Shown here: piece after piece, positions 33,493 through 41,315 of the stretch
Layout: every line of letters begins with the position of its first letter
Numbering within the stretch: position 1 is the first letter of the stretch
From: a virus
DNA: 64,000 nucleotides
Virus record (IMG/VR): IMGVR_UViG_3300031857_016023
Coordinates: 1-64,000 of that record
Reading direction: 5' to 3' (one strand)
Notes under the pieces: generated by a model
Databases searched by the model: none
Seen by the model: the letters and a program-made list of their open reading frames with translations, nothing else
Told to the model about the DNA's origin: nothing
Program-made: the position numbers and the translations under genes

Positions 33493-33521
33493 ATTATAAC
33501 ATTACCCGGCCTGCCTGTCAA
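33493..33521 (-). promoter_or_regulatory. Consensus sigma70 promoter (TTGACA-17-TATAAT)
   Basis: TTGACA (33521-33516) and TATAAT (33498-33493) on the minus strand are separated by exactly 17 bp, a full consensus match, 28 bases upstream of the CobT-like start. It must be a strong early promoter. Confidence 0.92.
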
Positions 33522-33595
33522 CCACTTTGTTGTATAAAAACAACACTATATGGCGTAGACCTGGTCTATGTTAGTGAACACTTACTTACATTGAA

Positions 33596-33659
33596 TGGAG
33601 CGGTTAACAGGAGTTAAACCTGTCTGCCTACGGGGGTAGGCTGTTCTCGGACTCACCGC
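33596..33659 (-). ncRNA. tRNA-like structured element with encoded CCA
   Basis: On the minus strand a closing stem GCGGT/ACCGC encloses a six-bp hairpin GCCTAC-CCCC-GTAGGC and a five-bp hairpin ACAGG-TTTAACT-CCTGT that looks like a T-arm (T54, T55, A57 and A58 kept, C56 replaced by T). The 3' strand is followed by T-CCA like a discriminator and CCA end. No D-arm fits, and the middle hairpin has a four-base loop, so it is not a normal tRNA. It lies in the 200-bp gap before the CobT promoter. It may be a decayed tRNA or a phage noncoding RNA; expression is unproven. Confidence 0.5.
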
Positions 33660-33681
33660 ATGAAAGGATATTATACGCTAC

Positions 33682-34959
33682 TTATCGACCCACTTGAGGC
33701 AGATATTTAGCCTTTGTTTCTTCCCATGATAACACGGTAAGGTCATCATAGAAAAGAGTGTCAGAAGAAACTCTGCCTTTTTTAACCAACTGCTTGATTC
33801 TTGGTTTGGCGTGCTTCTCTTTCCATATATTACTTAGGCTTTCTACATCAGTATTAAACAACTTTTTCATATCTTTGCCATCATTATCGCCTCGGAGAAA
33901 TTCACAAGTCTTATCATACAGAGGCGCAAAGTAAATGCCTCTTGCATGTTCAGAACGAATCAAATCTTTTGGCACACTTAACTTAGCATAAGCAAAAGAC
34001 AATGAACGATTTTTGTGGTCACGCTTATGAGGTTGACCACTTGGTTTCTTTGCAACATACCATTCAAAATACTTCCGTGTATGATTCACTTTCAACCACT
34101 CACGAATCATATACCGAGTTTCTTGTAATGGTTCAAACGATACTGAACCTGAGGTAAAGCCCATTGGCTGCCAGAAATCCAGATTATCATATTGAGATAA
34201 ACCACCAGCTTTTGTTTTACCATAAAGTGATGTTGTTGTGATACTTACCAACTTATCACCATATAGTTTCTCCCATAATTGTTGTATGGGTGTGGCTAAA
34301 CAAAGCAAAGCCAACAATTTACCACCAACATAATTAAAACCAAGAGGTTGTAATGGCACAATCGTAGAACCAATTGCAGTATGGTTAATCATACCACCTT
34401 GTGTTTTCTTTTCTCTACTCCAACCAATAAAGTTATCTCTTGGTGTTAAATCTAAAAAGTCAGATGAAATACAAATAACACCAAGGTATTTCTGTGTTGG
34501 TTTATCTTTAACAATAAAGTTTAGATTACGACCAATGTTAGCATTGTTTTTCATTGTAGAAGAAAAGGTACGAATACAATTCCACAATTCAGGTAAGTCA
34601 TCCTGTTTATTCGCATACACCAGTTCAGGTTCTAATGCCAAGTATGCTTCGGGATCATTTGGTATCCAAAAGTTATTTTTTATTTCCTGAATAGCACGGC
34701 GTTGGCCTTCATCTTCCAATAATCGTTCTTCACCCCATAAAGTTTGTGATACGATAGATGGATATTTCTCCTGCACCTCACACCACTTCTGAAACAAGGT
34801 ATACTCTTTCACATCCATTTGTGAAACATAACCTAGTTCTTTAATGGTCTGCTCACGCAGTTCATCTTCGGTGAAAGACAATGGTTGAATTGGCGTTTGT
34901 TCTTGCCATTTTTGCCATTGGGTTTCTACATCATCTTTTGGATCAAAGCTGTATGCCAT
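33682..34959 (-). CDS. DruA-like (DUF4338) protein, copy 2
   Basis: This 425-residue protein shares all core blocks with the protein at 14694: NIGRNLNFIVKDKPTQKYLG at 141-160, PRDNFIGW at 173-180 (closer to the bacterial DUF4338 consensus), PLQPLGFNYVGGKLLALL at 202-219, TTTSLYGKTKAGGLSQYDN and RYMIREWLK. DruA is the hallmark protein of Druantia anti-phage systems, but the partner DruB-E genes are absent here. The start lies 17 bases inside the peptide deformylase gene. The two copies differ widely outside the core, so they are old paralogues or separate captures. Confidence 0.8.
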   Translation of the reverse strand: MAYSFDPKDDVETQWQKWQEQTPIQPLSFTEDELREQTIKELGYVSQMDVKEYTLFQKWCEVQEKYPSIVSQTLWGEERLLEDEGQRRAIQEIKNNFWIPNDPEAYLALEPELVYANKQDDLPELWNCIRTFSSTMKNNANIGRNLNFIVKDKPTQKYLGVICISSDFLDLTPRDNFIGWSREKKTQGGMINHTAIGSTIVPLQPLGFNYVGGKLLALLCLATPIQQLWEKLYGDKLVSITTTSLYGKTKAGGLSQYDNLDFWQPMGFTSGSVSFEPLQETRYMIREWLKVNHTRKYFEWYVAKKPSGQPHKRDHKNRSLSFAYAKLSVPKDLIRSEHARGIYFAPLYDKTCEFLRGDNDGKDMKKLFNTDVESLSNIWKEKHAKPRIKQLVKKGRVSSDTLFYDDLTVLSWEETKAKYLPQVGR

Positions 34960-35533
34960 TGCCTGTCTTTTTATGGTTGCGAATTGCTTTTTTAACTATC
35001 TTATTTTGTTTTCGTTTAGCGACTTGTAGTGCGACTGGTCCTACATTGTCAGTAAATTTTTTACCATTCATGTGTTCTAATTCATGGACAAAACACCGAG
35101 CAGTTATTCCCTTTAATGTTGTTTGTTGTAATTCCCCATTTTCATCGGTATATTCAACAACAACTGATTCTGGTCTTGCTATTTTAAGATATAAACCAGG
35201 GTAGGAGAGGCAACCTTCATCTATTTTAACAACATCATCCAAAACCGATATTACTTTTGGGTTAATACAAGCCATTTGGAAATCATCAGTACCAATTACA
35301 AACACCCTTTCATATACACCGCATTGATTAGCAGATAATCCAATACCACCATAAAGTTTTCTGGTTAATTGTAACCGCTTAATCAAGTTTGACATATGTG
35401 GATTTGGTAGAGAACCTTTATACTCAGGCATTTCAGCAGCTAACATCGGATGATCACCTTCATATAAAGGTAATCTGTTTATAGGTTCTTCTACTATGCC
35501 TAAACCAGTATCAATTTTTAAAATATCATTCAT
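34943..35533 (-). CDS. def: Peptide deformylase
   Basis: This 196-residue enzyme has motif I GIGLSANQ at 63-70, motif II EGCLS with C108 as metal ligand and motif III HELEH at 150-154 with the two His ligands and catalytic Glu. It removes the formyl group from new proteins. Phage copies are common in T4-like cyanophages and are thought to speed maturation of phage or photosystem proteins. It overlaps its neighbours on both sides. Confidence 0.94.
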   Translation of the reverse strand: MNDILKIDTGLGIVEEPINRLPLYEGDHPMLAAEMPEYKGSLPNPHMSNLIKRLQLTRKLYGGIGLSANQCGVYERVFVIGTDDFQMACINPKVISVLDDVVKIDEGCLSYPGLYLKIARPESVVVEYTDENGELQQTTLKGITARCFVHELEHMNGKKFTDNVGPVALQVAKRKQNKIVKKAIRNHKKTGNGIQL

Positions 35534-35712
35534 TTTTTAAACACCCACCTTTCTGCAAATCGTTCAGCTTCTTCTAATGTTTTAAACCAAGCATTTTGGT
35601 GATAATCACTAGAGGCTTCGAACATAATTATTTGATATGTGCCATCATTACATGGTAAAATATCTATGGTTCTTTCGTGACCATCTGTAATTCGTATTTG
35701 ATCTTTTGTCAT
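35530..35712 (-). CDS. Small uncharacterised phage protein
   Basis: This 60-residue protein (RITDGHERTIDILPCNDGTY, then TLEEAERFAERWVFKK) lies between gp46 and deformylase and overlaps both by four bases, which supports it as a real coupled gene. It may fold as a small alpha/beta unit. No function is known. Confidence 0.62.
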   Translation of the reverse strand: MTKDQIRITDGHERTIDILPCNDGTYQIIMFEASSDYHQNAWFKTLEEAERFAERWVFKK

Positions 35713-37421
35713 TTTACAATCCTCGAAAAATTTTTCTCTTTATCGAATCGTATTACATTCATAAATTTGTCCTGTAATATATCTCCTTTATGTGAGATAA
35801 CAAACAGGTTTACACCTTCTAACATTTGTAGTATCTTCATCAATTCTTCTGTGCCATTTGTATCGAGGCTAGAATCAAATGTTTCATCAAGTATCAACAG
35901 ATTAGTATTTGATGAGTTCTTTAACTTAGCAACAGCACGCCAAGTTAACATCAATGCCATATCAATTCGTTGTTTCTCACCTTCACTAAAGTTATTGTAA
36001 GTAAACTCGTCACGATGCCTAGATTTAATTGTTTCTTTAAATGATTCATCTAAGTTAAAGTTTACAAAGAAATCTAGTGATGCTAAATACTTATTGACCA
36101 GTTTGTTGATGACTGGTAGATACTGCCTTACAATTTTTGTTTTGATGCCAGTATCTTTTAACAGATTACTTGCCACTTCATAATATGTTTTTTCTTCTAT
36201 CAGTTCTTTTAATGCAGCTTGCAACTCTGTCAATGAGTCCTTTAGTAATTTTAATTGCTGCTCTTCTAAGTCTGTCACTACTTTAGAATCCTTTAACTCA
36301 TCTACCAACTTACGCAAGCGAGCAATCATTTTGTTTGTTTCGGTAATTGTTGTATTGTAAGTAGCAATCTCAACCTGTTTTTTGTTAATGAGTTTTTGTT
36401 TCTCATTAATGTCATTCAGTTTTTCTTGTTCTTCATTTAGTTTGGTTTCTAACTGTGATAGACCGTGTTCACACTCACCAACTTTGGTGTCGAGGGTTTT
36501 AAGCTCTTCTTCTTTAAAAGAACTGGCAATGGCTTGCCTACATGTTGGACAATCATCATGTGATTGGAAGAAACTAATATCTTTGCGAAATTTGGATAAG
36601 TTGCTTTCAATTTGAGATTCAAGTTTTGTAATCTTCTTGACCTTAGCCTCTGTTTCAATCTTATTTGCAACCACAAATTGAAGTTCTTCCGTTTCGGCGC
36701 TGAGGGTCCCAACATTTGCGAGTAAGGTGGATACGGTATCATTATGCAATTGAATCTCATCATCATATTCTTTTACCTTATCATCATTATTCTGTTTCAA
36801 TTCTTCAATATGCTTTTTCTGCATATCGTGCTTCTGTGATGCTAAATCAATCTCATGTTTCTTTTCTGAGATTAGGTCTTTATTGTTTGATATTTTATCT
36901 CTAACCAATCCATTCATTGTAGAAAAGATTTGAATGTCTAATAAATCTTCAATGATAGCACGGCGGTCTGATGCCGACAACTGCATGAACGGAGTAAACG
37001 AAGCACTACCAAGAATTACAATCTGTGTAAATGATTTATAATTTAATTTAAGAATGTATTTCTCAAGTAACTCTTGGTAATCTCTACTTGCAGCTTCTTG
37101 ATTAATGAGTTCACCGTTGCAATAAATTTCAAACACATTTGGTTTGATGCCACGAACAATGCGATAGTTCTTGTTGTTGGTGTCGAGTGAAACCTCAACT
37201 ACACAATCTTTACCATTGATTGAGTTGACCAGTTGTGGTTTATTGATTGAACGGAATGGTTTACCAAACAAAGCAAAACACAACGCATCGAGCATTGTGC
37301 TTTTACCAGAACCATTTTCACCAACAACAAGAGTGTTTGGTGTACTGTCTAGTTTAATCTCTGTAAAATAATTACCTGTGCTTAACAGGTTTTTCCACTT
37401 AACATTACGAAATATAATCAT
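35709..37421 (-). CDS. 46: SbcC/Rad50-type recombination ATPase, gp46
   Basis: This 570-residue SMC-like protein has Walker A GENGSGKS at 34-41, a coiled coil interrupted by the zinc hook CPTC with C291 and C294, the ABC signature NFSEGEKQRID at about 470 and Walker B LLILDETFDSSLD near the C-terminus. With gp47 it resects DNA ends for recombination and helps degrade host DNA. Length matches T4 gp46 (560). It overlaps gp47 by four bases. Confidence 0.96.
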   Translation of the reverse strand: MIIFRNVKWKNLLSTGNYFTEIKLDSTPNTLVVGENGSGKSTMLDALCFALFGKPFRSINKPQLVNSINGKDCVVEVSLDTNNKNYRIVRGIKPNVFEIYCNGELINQEAASRDYQELLEKYILKLNYKSFTQIVILGSASFTPFMQLSASDRRAIIEDLLDIQIFSTMNGLVRDKISNNKDLISEKKHEIDLASQKHDMQKKHIEELKQNNDDKVKEYDDEIQLHNDTVSTLLANVGTLSAETEELQFVVANKIETEAKVKKITKLESQIESNLSKFRKDISFFQSHDDCPTCRQAIASSFKEEELKTLDTKVGECEHGLSQLETKLNEEQEKLNDINEKQKLINKKQVEIATYNTTITETNKMIARLRKLVDELKDSKVVTDLEEQQLKLLKDSLTELQAALKELIEEKTYYEVASNLLKDTGIKTKIVRQYLPVINKLVNKYLASLDFFVNFNLDESFKETIKSRHRDEFTYNNFSEGEKQRIDMALMLTWRAVAKLKNSSNTNLLILDETFDSSLDTNGTEELMKILQMLEGVNLFVISHKGDILQDKFMNVIRFDKEKNFSRIVK

Positions 37422-38488
37422 TCAGCTACTTCTGTATTCAATGCCTCAACATATAACTCTCGCATAAGAGTTTTTAATTTATCGGGTTCAACATCCAATT
37501 CCAAGTTATCAATATACTTAGAAAGAATTGTCATCGTATCTTCAGCCTGATCAATGATTTCTTGGTCATTATCAACTATCGTATCACTAAAATCTTCTAC
37601 AATGGATAAATCAGCAATACCAACCTTGTAAAGGTTATCTACTACATGGTCAAACAAAAATGGATTCTGTTTGTTCAACACCACAACTTTTACATAGGTA
37701 TCTTTTAGAGCATCAAACTCATATGTTTTCCACCAATCAAAGTCATAAGCAGTATCGTCATACACCACTTTGTTAAACATCGTAAATGGGTTGCGAACAA
37801 ATTCCAACTGCCTAGTTGATGTATCAAAGATATGAAAACCTTTTGGGTCATTGTAATCGGCCCATGTCATTTCATATGGTGTGCCCACATATACAATGTT
37901 ATGGTCTGACGATTTATGATGAAAATGGCCAGACAAAACAATATCATAACTCTTTAATAGGTCTTTGTCAATCCCTACTTCTGAAACATTGCCACGATCC
38001 ATTTCAAAACCACGAATCTCAAAATGCCCAAAAGCAATCTGTGAGCTAGAATCTTTCATCGCCTTTAGAATATGCTCGGCGTTCTCATCACACATCCAAG
38101 GTACAACATCAACTTGAACACCATCAAACTCTATTGTGGTAAATTCATCATAGTATTGGACATTGGAGTATTCATTCAATAATAGACCTGTTGAATTTAC
38201 TTCTAATGTATTTTTGAAAGCTACATCGTGATTGCCAAGAAGTGTGTGAACTTTAATGCCTAATTCTTTGCACTTATCAAAGAAATATTTACGGCATAGA
38301 TAGAGTGAGTTGAAATTAATAAACTTTCGTCTATCAAATAAATCACCCATCTGAAAAATAACATTGATATTATTTTCTACTAGGTATGGAAAAAACACTT
38401 CATCATAGAAGCGCTCAAAGTATTTGTGGAAGTCTAATGAATCACCTCGAGCACCGAAGTGTGTATCGCCAAGAATACAAATTTTCAT
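37418..38488 (-). CDS. 47: SbcD/Mre11-type nuclease, gp47
   Basis: This 356-residue calcineurin-like phosphoesterase has GDTHFG with D8/H10, GDLFDRR with D49, GNHD at 85-88 and SGHFHHK at about 195. These make the two-manganese nuclease site. It is the exonuclease partner of gp46. The N-terminal fold and length (T4 gp47 is 339) are typical. Confidence 0.96.
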   Translation of the reverse strand: MKICILGDTHFGARGDSLDFHKYFERFYDEVFFPYLVENNINVIFQMGDLFDRRKFINFNSLYLCRKYFFDKCKELGIKVHTLLGNHDVAFKNTLEVNSTGLLLNEYSNVQYYDEFTTIEFDGVQVDVVPWMCDENAEHILKAMKDSSSQIAFGHFEIRGFEMDRGNVSEVGIDKDLLKSYDIVLSGHFHHKSSDHNIVYVGTPYEMTWADYNDPKGFHIFDTSTRQLEFVRNPFTMFNKVVYDDTAYDFDWWKTYEFDALKDTYVKVVVLNKQNPFLFDHVVDNLYKVGIADLSIVEDFSDTIVDNDQEIIDQAEDTMTILSKYIDNLELDVEPDKLKTLMRELYVEALNTEVAE

Positions 38489-38489
38489 A

Positions 38490-39119
38490 TCAATAATTAG
38501 TTACTTTATAATCGGACAAACAATATAAAGAATCACGAGCACCATCAAAAATTTTGTTGTAACCTATATCTTTCATTAGCTGGTCAAATTCACCACGATT
38601 GGTGCCTGTTAAATAATGTTCAAATGTTACCACTTCAGCCCAAACACATTTAGGTTTACAATCACCAACATTTTGAAATACTTTTAATTCAGCACCTTCA
38701 ACATCGATGTGAACAAAGTCAGGTATGACATTAAACCTTTTGCAAAATGTTTCTAAACGAATTGCTTTAGCATCATATGGTTCACCATAAATTTTACCAT
38801 GATTGTCTTGTGGATTTACTGTAAAGATACTGCCAGAATCTGGATGATGGTGGCCGTTTTGTGTTAGTGATGGATTAAATGGTATTGTTCCATCAACATG
38901 ACAAACAGCAGCATGAAAATAATGGATGCCATTATCAAATGCTCGTTTAGAATTGTTTTCATACCATTCATTCGAACATTCAAAGGCATAGATTTTAGCC
39001 CTTGGAATTTCTTGTCTAACTTTTATGGAATCATCCATATTCATACAACCAACATCAAAGAAAACAAAATTGTTCTCATCAAAATTTTGTTTGACCCAAT
39101 TTAAATTTAAATCACTCAT
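38490..39119 (-). CDS. FkbM-family methyltransferase
   Basis: This 209-residue SAM methyltransferase has FVFFDVGCMNMDDSIK at about 18-33 (motif I, with Cys replacing the usual Gly-Ala step), KIYAFECSNEWYENN at about 43-57 and DFVHIDVEGAELKVF at about 134-148, the FkbM signature. FkbM enzymes methylate sugar hydroxyls. It is next to gp47 and near the sugar island, so a glycan target is likely. Confidence 0.85.
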   Translation of the reverse strand: MSDLNLNWVKQNFDENNFVFFDVGCMNMDDSIKVRQEIPRAKIYAFECSNEWYENNSKRAFDNGIHYFHAAVCHVDGTIPFNPSLTQNGHHHPDSGSIFTVNPQDNHGKIYGEPYDAKAIRLETFCKRFNVIPDFVHIDVEGAELKVFQNVGDCKPKCVWAEVVTFEHYLTGTNRGEFDQLMKDIGYNKIFDGARDSLYCLSDYKVTNY

Positions 39120-39294
39120 TTATTTTTACCTTTAAACTTTGTATTTCGTCTTTAAGCCTAAGTTTTCTTTTCTTAATCATGGTAACTAATCTATCTTCAC
39201 CATAATGTTTTATTTGTTCAGCTAATTGAACATCCAATTCATCATGTTCTTGCTGTAAATGTTTGATATGATTTTTTATTTTTTCTGCATCCAT
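39112..39294 (-). CDS. Small coiled-coil protein (DUF465/YdcH-like)
   Basis: This 60-residue helical protein (KIKNHIKHLQQEHDELDVQL, then MIKKRKLRLKDEI) has the DUF465-type pattern with a conserved His and a basic KKRKLxLKDEI segment. It follows the preceding gene directly (TAAATG) and overlaps the FkbM start by eight bases. The role is unknown; a dimeric coiled coil is likely. Confidence 0.7.
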   Translation of the reverse strand: MDAEKIKNHIKHLQQEHDELDVQLAEQIKHYGEDRLVTMIKKRKLRLKDEIQSLKVKINE

Positions 39295-39426
39295 TTACCA
39301 CTCCAAAGCTTTAATATCTGACATATCACATGGGTTTTCTTTACTGCAATTCTTATGCACATAATAGATTAAAGGTACACAAGCGGTCATTGTAACACAA
39401 ATAAACAAAATAATCAAGCGTTTCAA
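39295..39426 (-). CDS. Predicted small lipoprotein or single-TM protein (43 aa)
   Basis: A TTG at 39426 overlaps the gp55 stop (TTGA) and opens a 43-codon frame ending TAA just before the next ATG. The product has a signal-like start (KRLIILFICVTMTACVPL) with a lipobox-like MTAC, then YYVHKNCSKENPCDMSD with two Cys residues. Small Cys-containing membrane-anchored proteins like this occur near gp55 in T4-like phages. The TTG start and weak ribosome site lower confidence. A lysis role (o-spanin) is possible but unproven. Confidence 0.55.
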   Translation of the reverse strand: MKRLIILFICVTMTACVPLIYYVHKNCSKENPCDMSDIKALEW

Positions 39427-39965
39427 GGCAAATCTTCTTCAATAAATTTTTCTAAACCTTTAGTCTTGCCTTCTTTCTTCTTGCGTTTATTTTCTTCAAA
39501 ATTGTAGATGAATTCGGAGATGTTTTCATAAAGTTCAAACTGCCTCATATTTCCGTTCTCATCTTCCATCATTTCAAACTCATCTAATATACCAAACTGT
39601 TCTGTTGCCTTATATTTGACATACAGTTGTTTCTTTTCTTTCATAATACGGCGAAGAAATGCGTAGTAGATGATCTGTGTAAAGTAAGCAAATGGGTTCT
39701 TTGATTTGTCAGGATCAAAGTTACGAAAATACATAAGGCAGTTTTCAATACCATCTGCAATCATCTCATCTCGGAAAGAATATGATATGAAGTTGGGTTT
39801 GCGTGACAGGTGGTCAGCAATCTTTAGAAAACACTCACCAATATAATTTGGTATTTGTGGATCTGGCTTGTTTTTCTTTTTGGCCTCATCACAAGCCTTC
39901 TTGTATTCAATCAATGCTGATAGAAAATCGGCATTGTTCACATAATGTTTAGTTGCTTTTGTCAT
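39423..39965 (-). CDS. 55: Late-transcription sigma factor, gp55
   Basis: This 180-residue protein is a compact sigma-like factor: PNYIGECFLKIADHLSRKPN, FRDEMIADGIENCLMYFRNF and NPFAYFTQIIYYAFLRRIMK match the region-2 helices of T4 gp55 (185 aa). It directs host RNA polymerase to NATAAATA late promoters, of which several are present in the window, aided by the gp45 clamp. Confidence 0.95.
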   Translation of the reverse strand: MTKATKHYVNNADFLSALIEYKKACDEAKKKNKPDPQIPNYIGECFLKIADHLSRKPNFISYSFRDEMIADGIENCLMYFRNFDPDKSKNPFAYFTQIIYYAFLRRIMKEKKQLYVKYKATEQFGILDEFEMMEDENGNMRQFELYENISEFIYNFEENKRKKKEGKTKGLEKFIEEDLP

Positions 39966-40404
39966 CTTCGCCTCTTTTTACGCTTGACATATGTAATAAT
40001 GGTGGTGTTCCGGTTGCAAGTAATTTATTACTAACTATATCCAGGAGCTTAAACACTCTCTTTCTATAATCAAATCCTAACATTGAAGCTTTCTCCCCTT
40101 TATTATAAGGTGGTGTTCTTCCTGTTGAGTGATACTGATCCGCTGTAATGTCAATTCTTTCTCCTTCTTTAGTAACTGCCCACCAATGCCAGATACCTTC
40201 ATCATCCAAACCACGGTATAACTTAATGTTCTTACTACCAAACAATTTCTGTAAACAAGCAGAAGCGGTATGACAATGACCAAACATAGGATTTGTAGAG
40301 TTTCTTTCCACCCACTTCTTAGGTAAAAGGTCTGGCGTTAAGTGTTTGGTAATTATATCACAAGCCTTATCTAAAAGCAAGCGGTTATATTCAAACATTT
40401 CCAT
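39949..40404 (-). CDS. Candidate cysteine hydrolase (papain/NlpC-like), uncharacterised
   Basis: This 151-residue protein has a possible C-H-D triad: C44 in FGHCHTASACL, H73 in IWHWWAV and D85 in RIDITADQYHS. The order and spacing recall small NlpC/P60 or transglutaminase-like folds. I do not know the family. It overlaps the epimerase gene upstream and gp55 downstream. It could cut peptide or amide bonds, or bind without catalysis. Confidence 0.62.
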   Translation of the reverse strand: MEMFEYNRLLLDKACDIITKHLTPDLLPKKWVERNSTNPMFGHCHTASACLQKLFGSKNIKLYRGLDDEGIWHWWAVTKEGERIDITADQYHSTGRTPPYNKGEKASMLGFDYRKRVFKLLDIVSNKLLATGTPPLLHMSSVKRGEDDKSN

Positions 40405-41314
40405 ATTTGGTATTCTTTAGCATGGCATATCCTTTAAGTAACTCTTGAATACCCATATCTAAATCAAAGTTAGGTTTAAATCCTTCCTTTTCAATCTTTT
40501 CATTGGAGACCATGTAGTTTCTTTGGTCTTTATCTTTACCAATTTCTGCTTCAACAATTTCAAATCGTGGTACATATTTTTTAATCGTATCACACAGTTC
40601 ACGCTTTGATACATTGGCAGATGAAAGGCCTATATTATAAATTTGGCCTCTCATATTCTTATTTTCTAATGCCATTGTAAATGCTTGGCATACATCTAAT
40701 ACATGAATATAATTTCGTTTAAAGTGTGATTCAAATAACACAACGAAACCATCATTGACAGCACGGTAAGTCATATCATTTACCAACAAATCAATTCTCA
40801 TTCTTGGTGACATACCAAATACAGTTGCAAGCCTAAAACTTGTGGCATTTGGATGTTCCATCAAAACCTTTTCTACTTCTACTTTATCTTTAGCATATCT
40901 AGAAATAGGATTCAATGGTGAATTTTCATCACAATAATCACCTGTACCATAAGCACTATTGGTAGTAGGCATCAAAACAATTTGTTCTTGTGACAGGTAC
41001 TTCATCATCATAAAAATAGCATCTCTGTTTGTAGAAGATGCTCCAATTGGATCTCTATCACATAAAGGTGCACCAACATAAGCTGCAAGAGGTATAATTA
41101 TATCAGCTTGTTTTAGAATTGGCAATAGGTCTGCTTCTACTCTTACATCACCACGATAAATCCTAAAATTTGGGTGATAGCATAATTGGCCAAGTGATGA
41201 TTGTTGGTACATAAAATTATCTAACACAGTAACATTATGACCTAAACCTAATAGGTCTTGTGATAACATCGACCCAATATAACCTGCACCACCTGTAACT
41301 AATATATTTGCCAT
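40391..41314 (-). CDS. NAD-dependent sugar epimerase/dehydratase (SDR)
   Basis: This 307-residue extended SDR has GGAGYIG at 8-14, PLAAYVG at about 75-81 and the catalytic pair Y140/K144 in YAKDK; KRNYIHVLDVCQAF at about 209-222 is a typical SDR segment. It acts on a nucleotide sugar. It follows the PMP-type dehydratase gene by one base, suggesting sequential steps, for example 4-keto reduction or epimerisation. Confidence 0.9.
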   Translation of the reverse strand: MANILVTGGAGYIGSMLSQDLLGLGHNVTVLDNFMYQQSSLGQLCYHPNFRIYRGDVRVEADLLPILKQADIIIPLAAYVGAPLCDRDPIGASSTNRDAIFMMMKYLSQEQIVLMPTTNSAYGTGDYCDENSPLNPISRYAKDKVEVEKVLMEHPNATSFRLATVFGMSPRMRIDLLVNDMTYRAVNDGFVVLFESHFKRNYIHVLDVCQAFTMALENKNMRGQIYNIGLSSANVSKRELCDTIKKYVPRFEIVEAEIGKDKDQRNYMVSNEKIEKEGFKPNFDLDMGIQELLKGYAMLKNTKYGNV

Positions 41315-41315
41315 A

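Noticed and set aside
33596-33659. A genuine tRNA gene
   Set aside because: Only a T-arm-like hairpin, a partly paired acceptor and CCA fit; there is no D-arm and no seven-base anticodon loop. It is kept as a tRNA-like element only.
14694-34959. A complete Druantia defence system
   Set aside because: Only DruA-like proteins are present; no DruB, C, D or the large helicase DruE lies near either copy.
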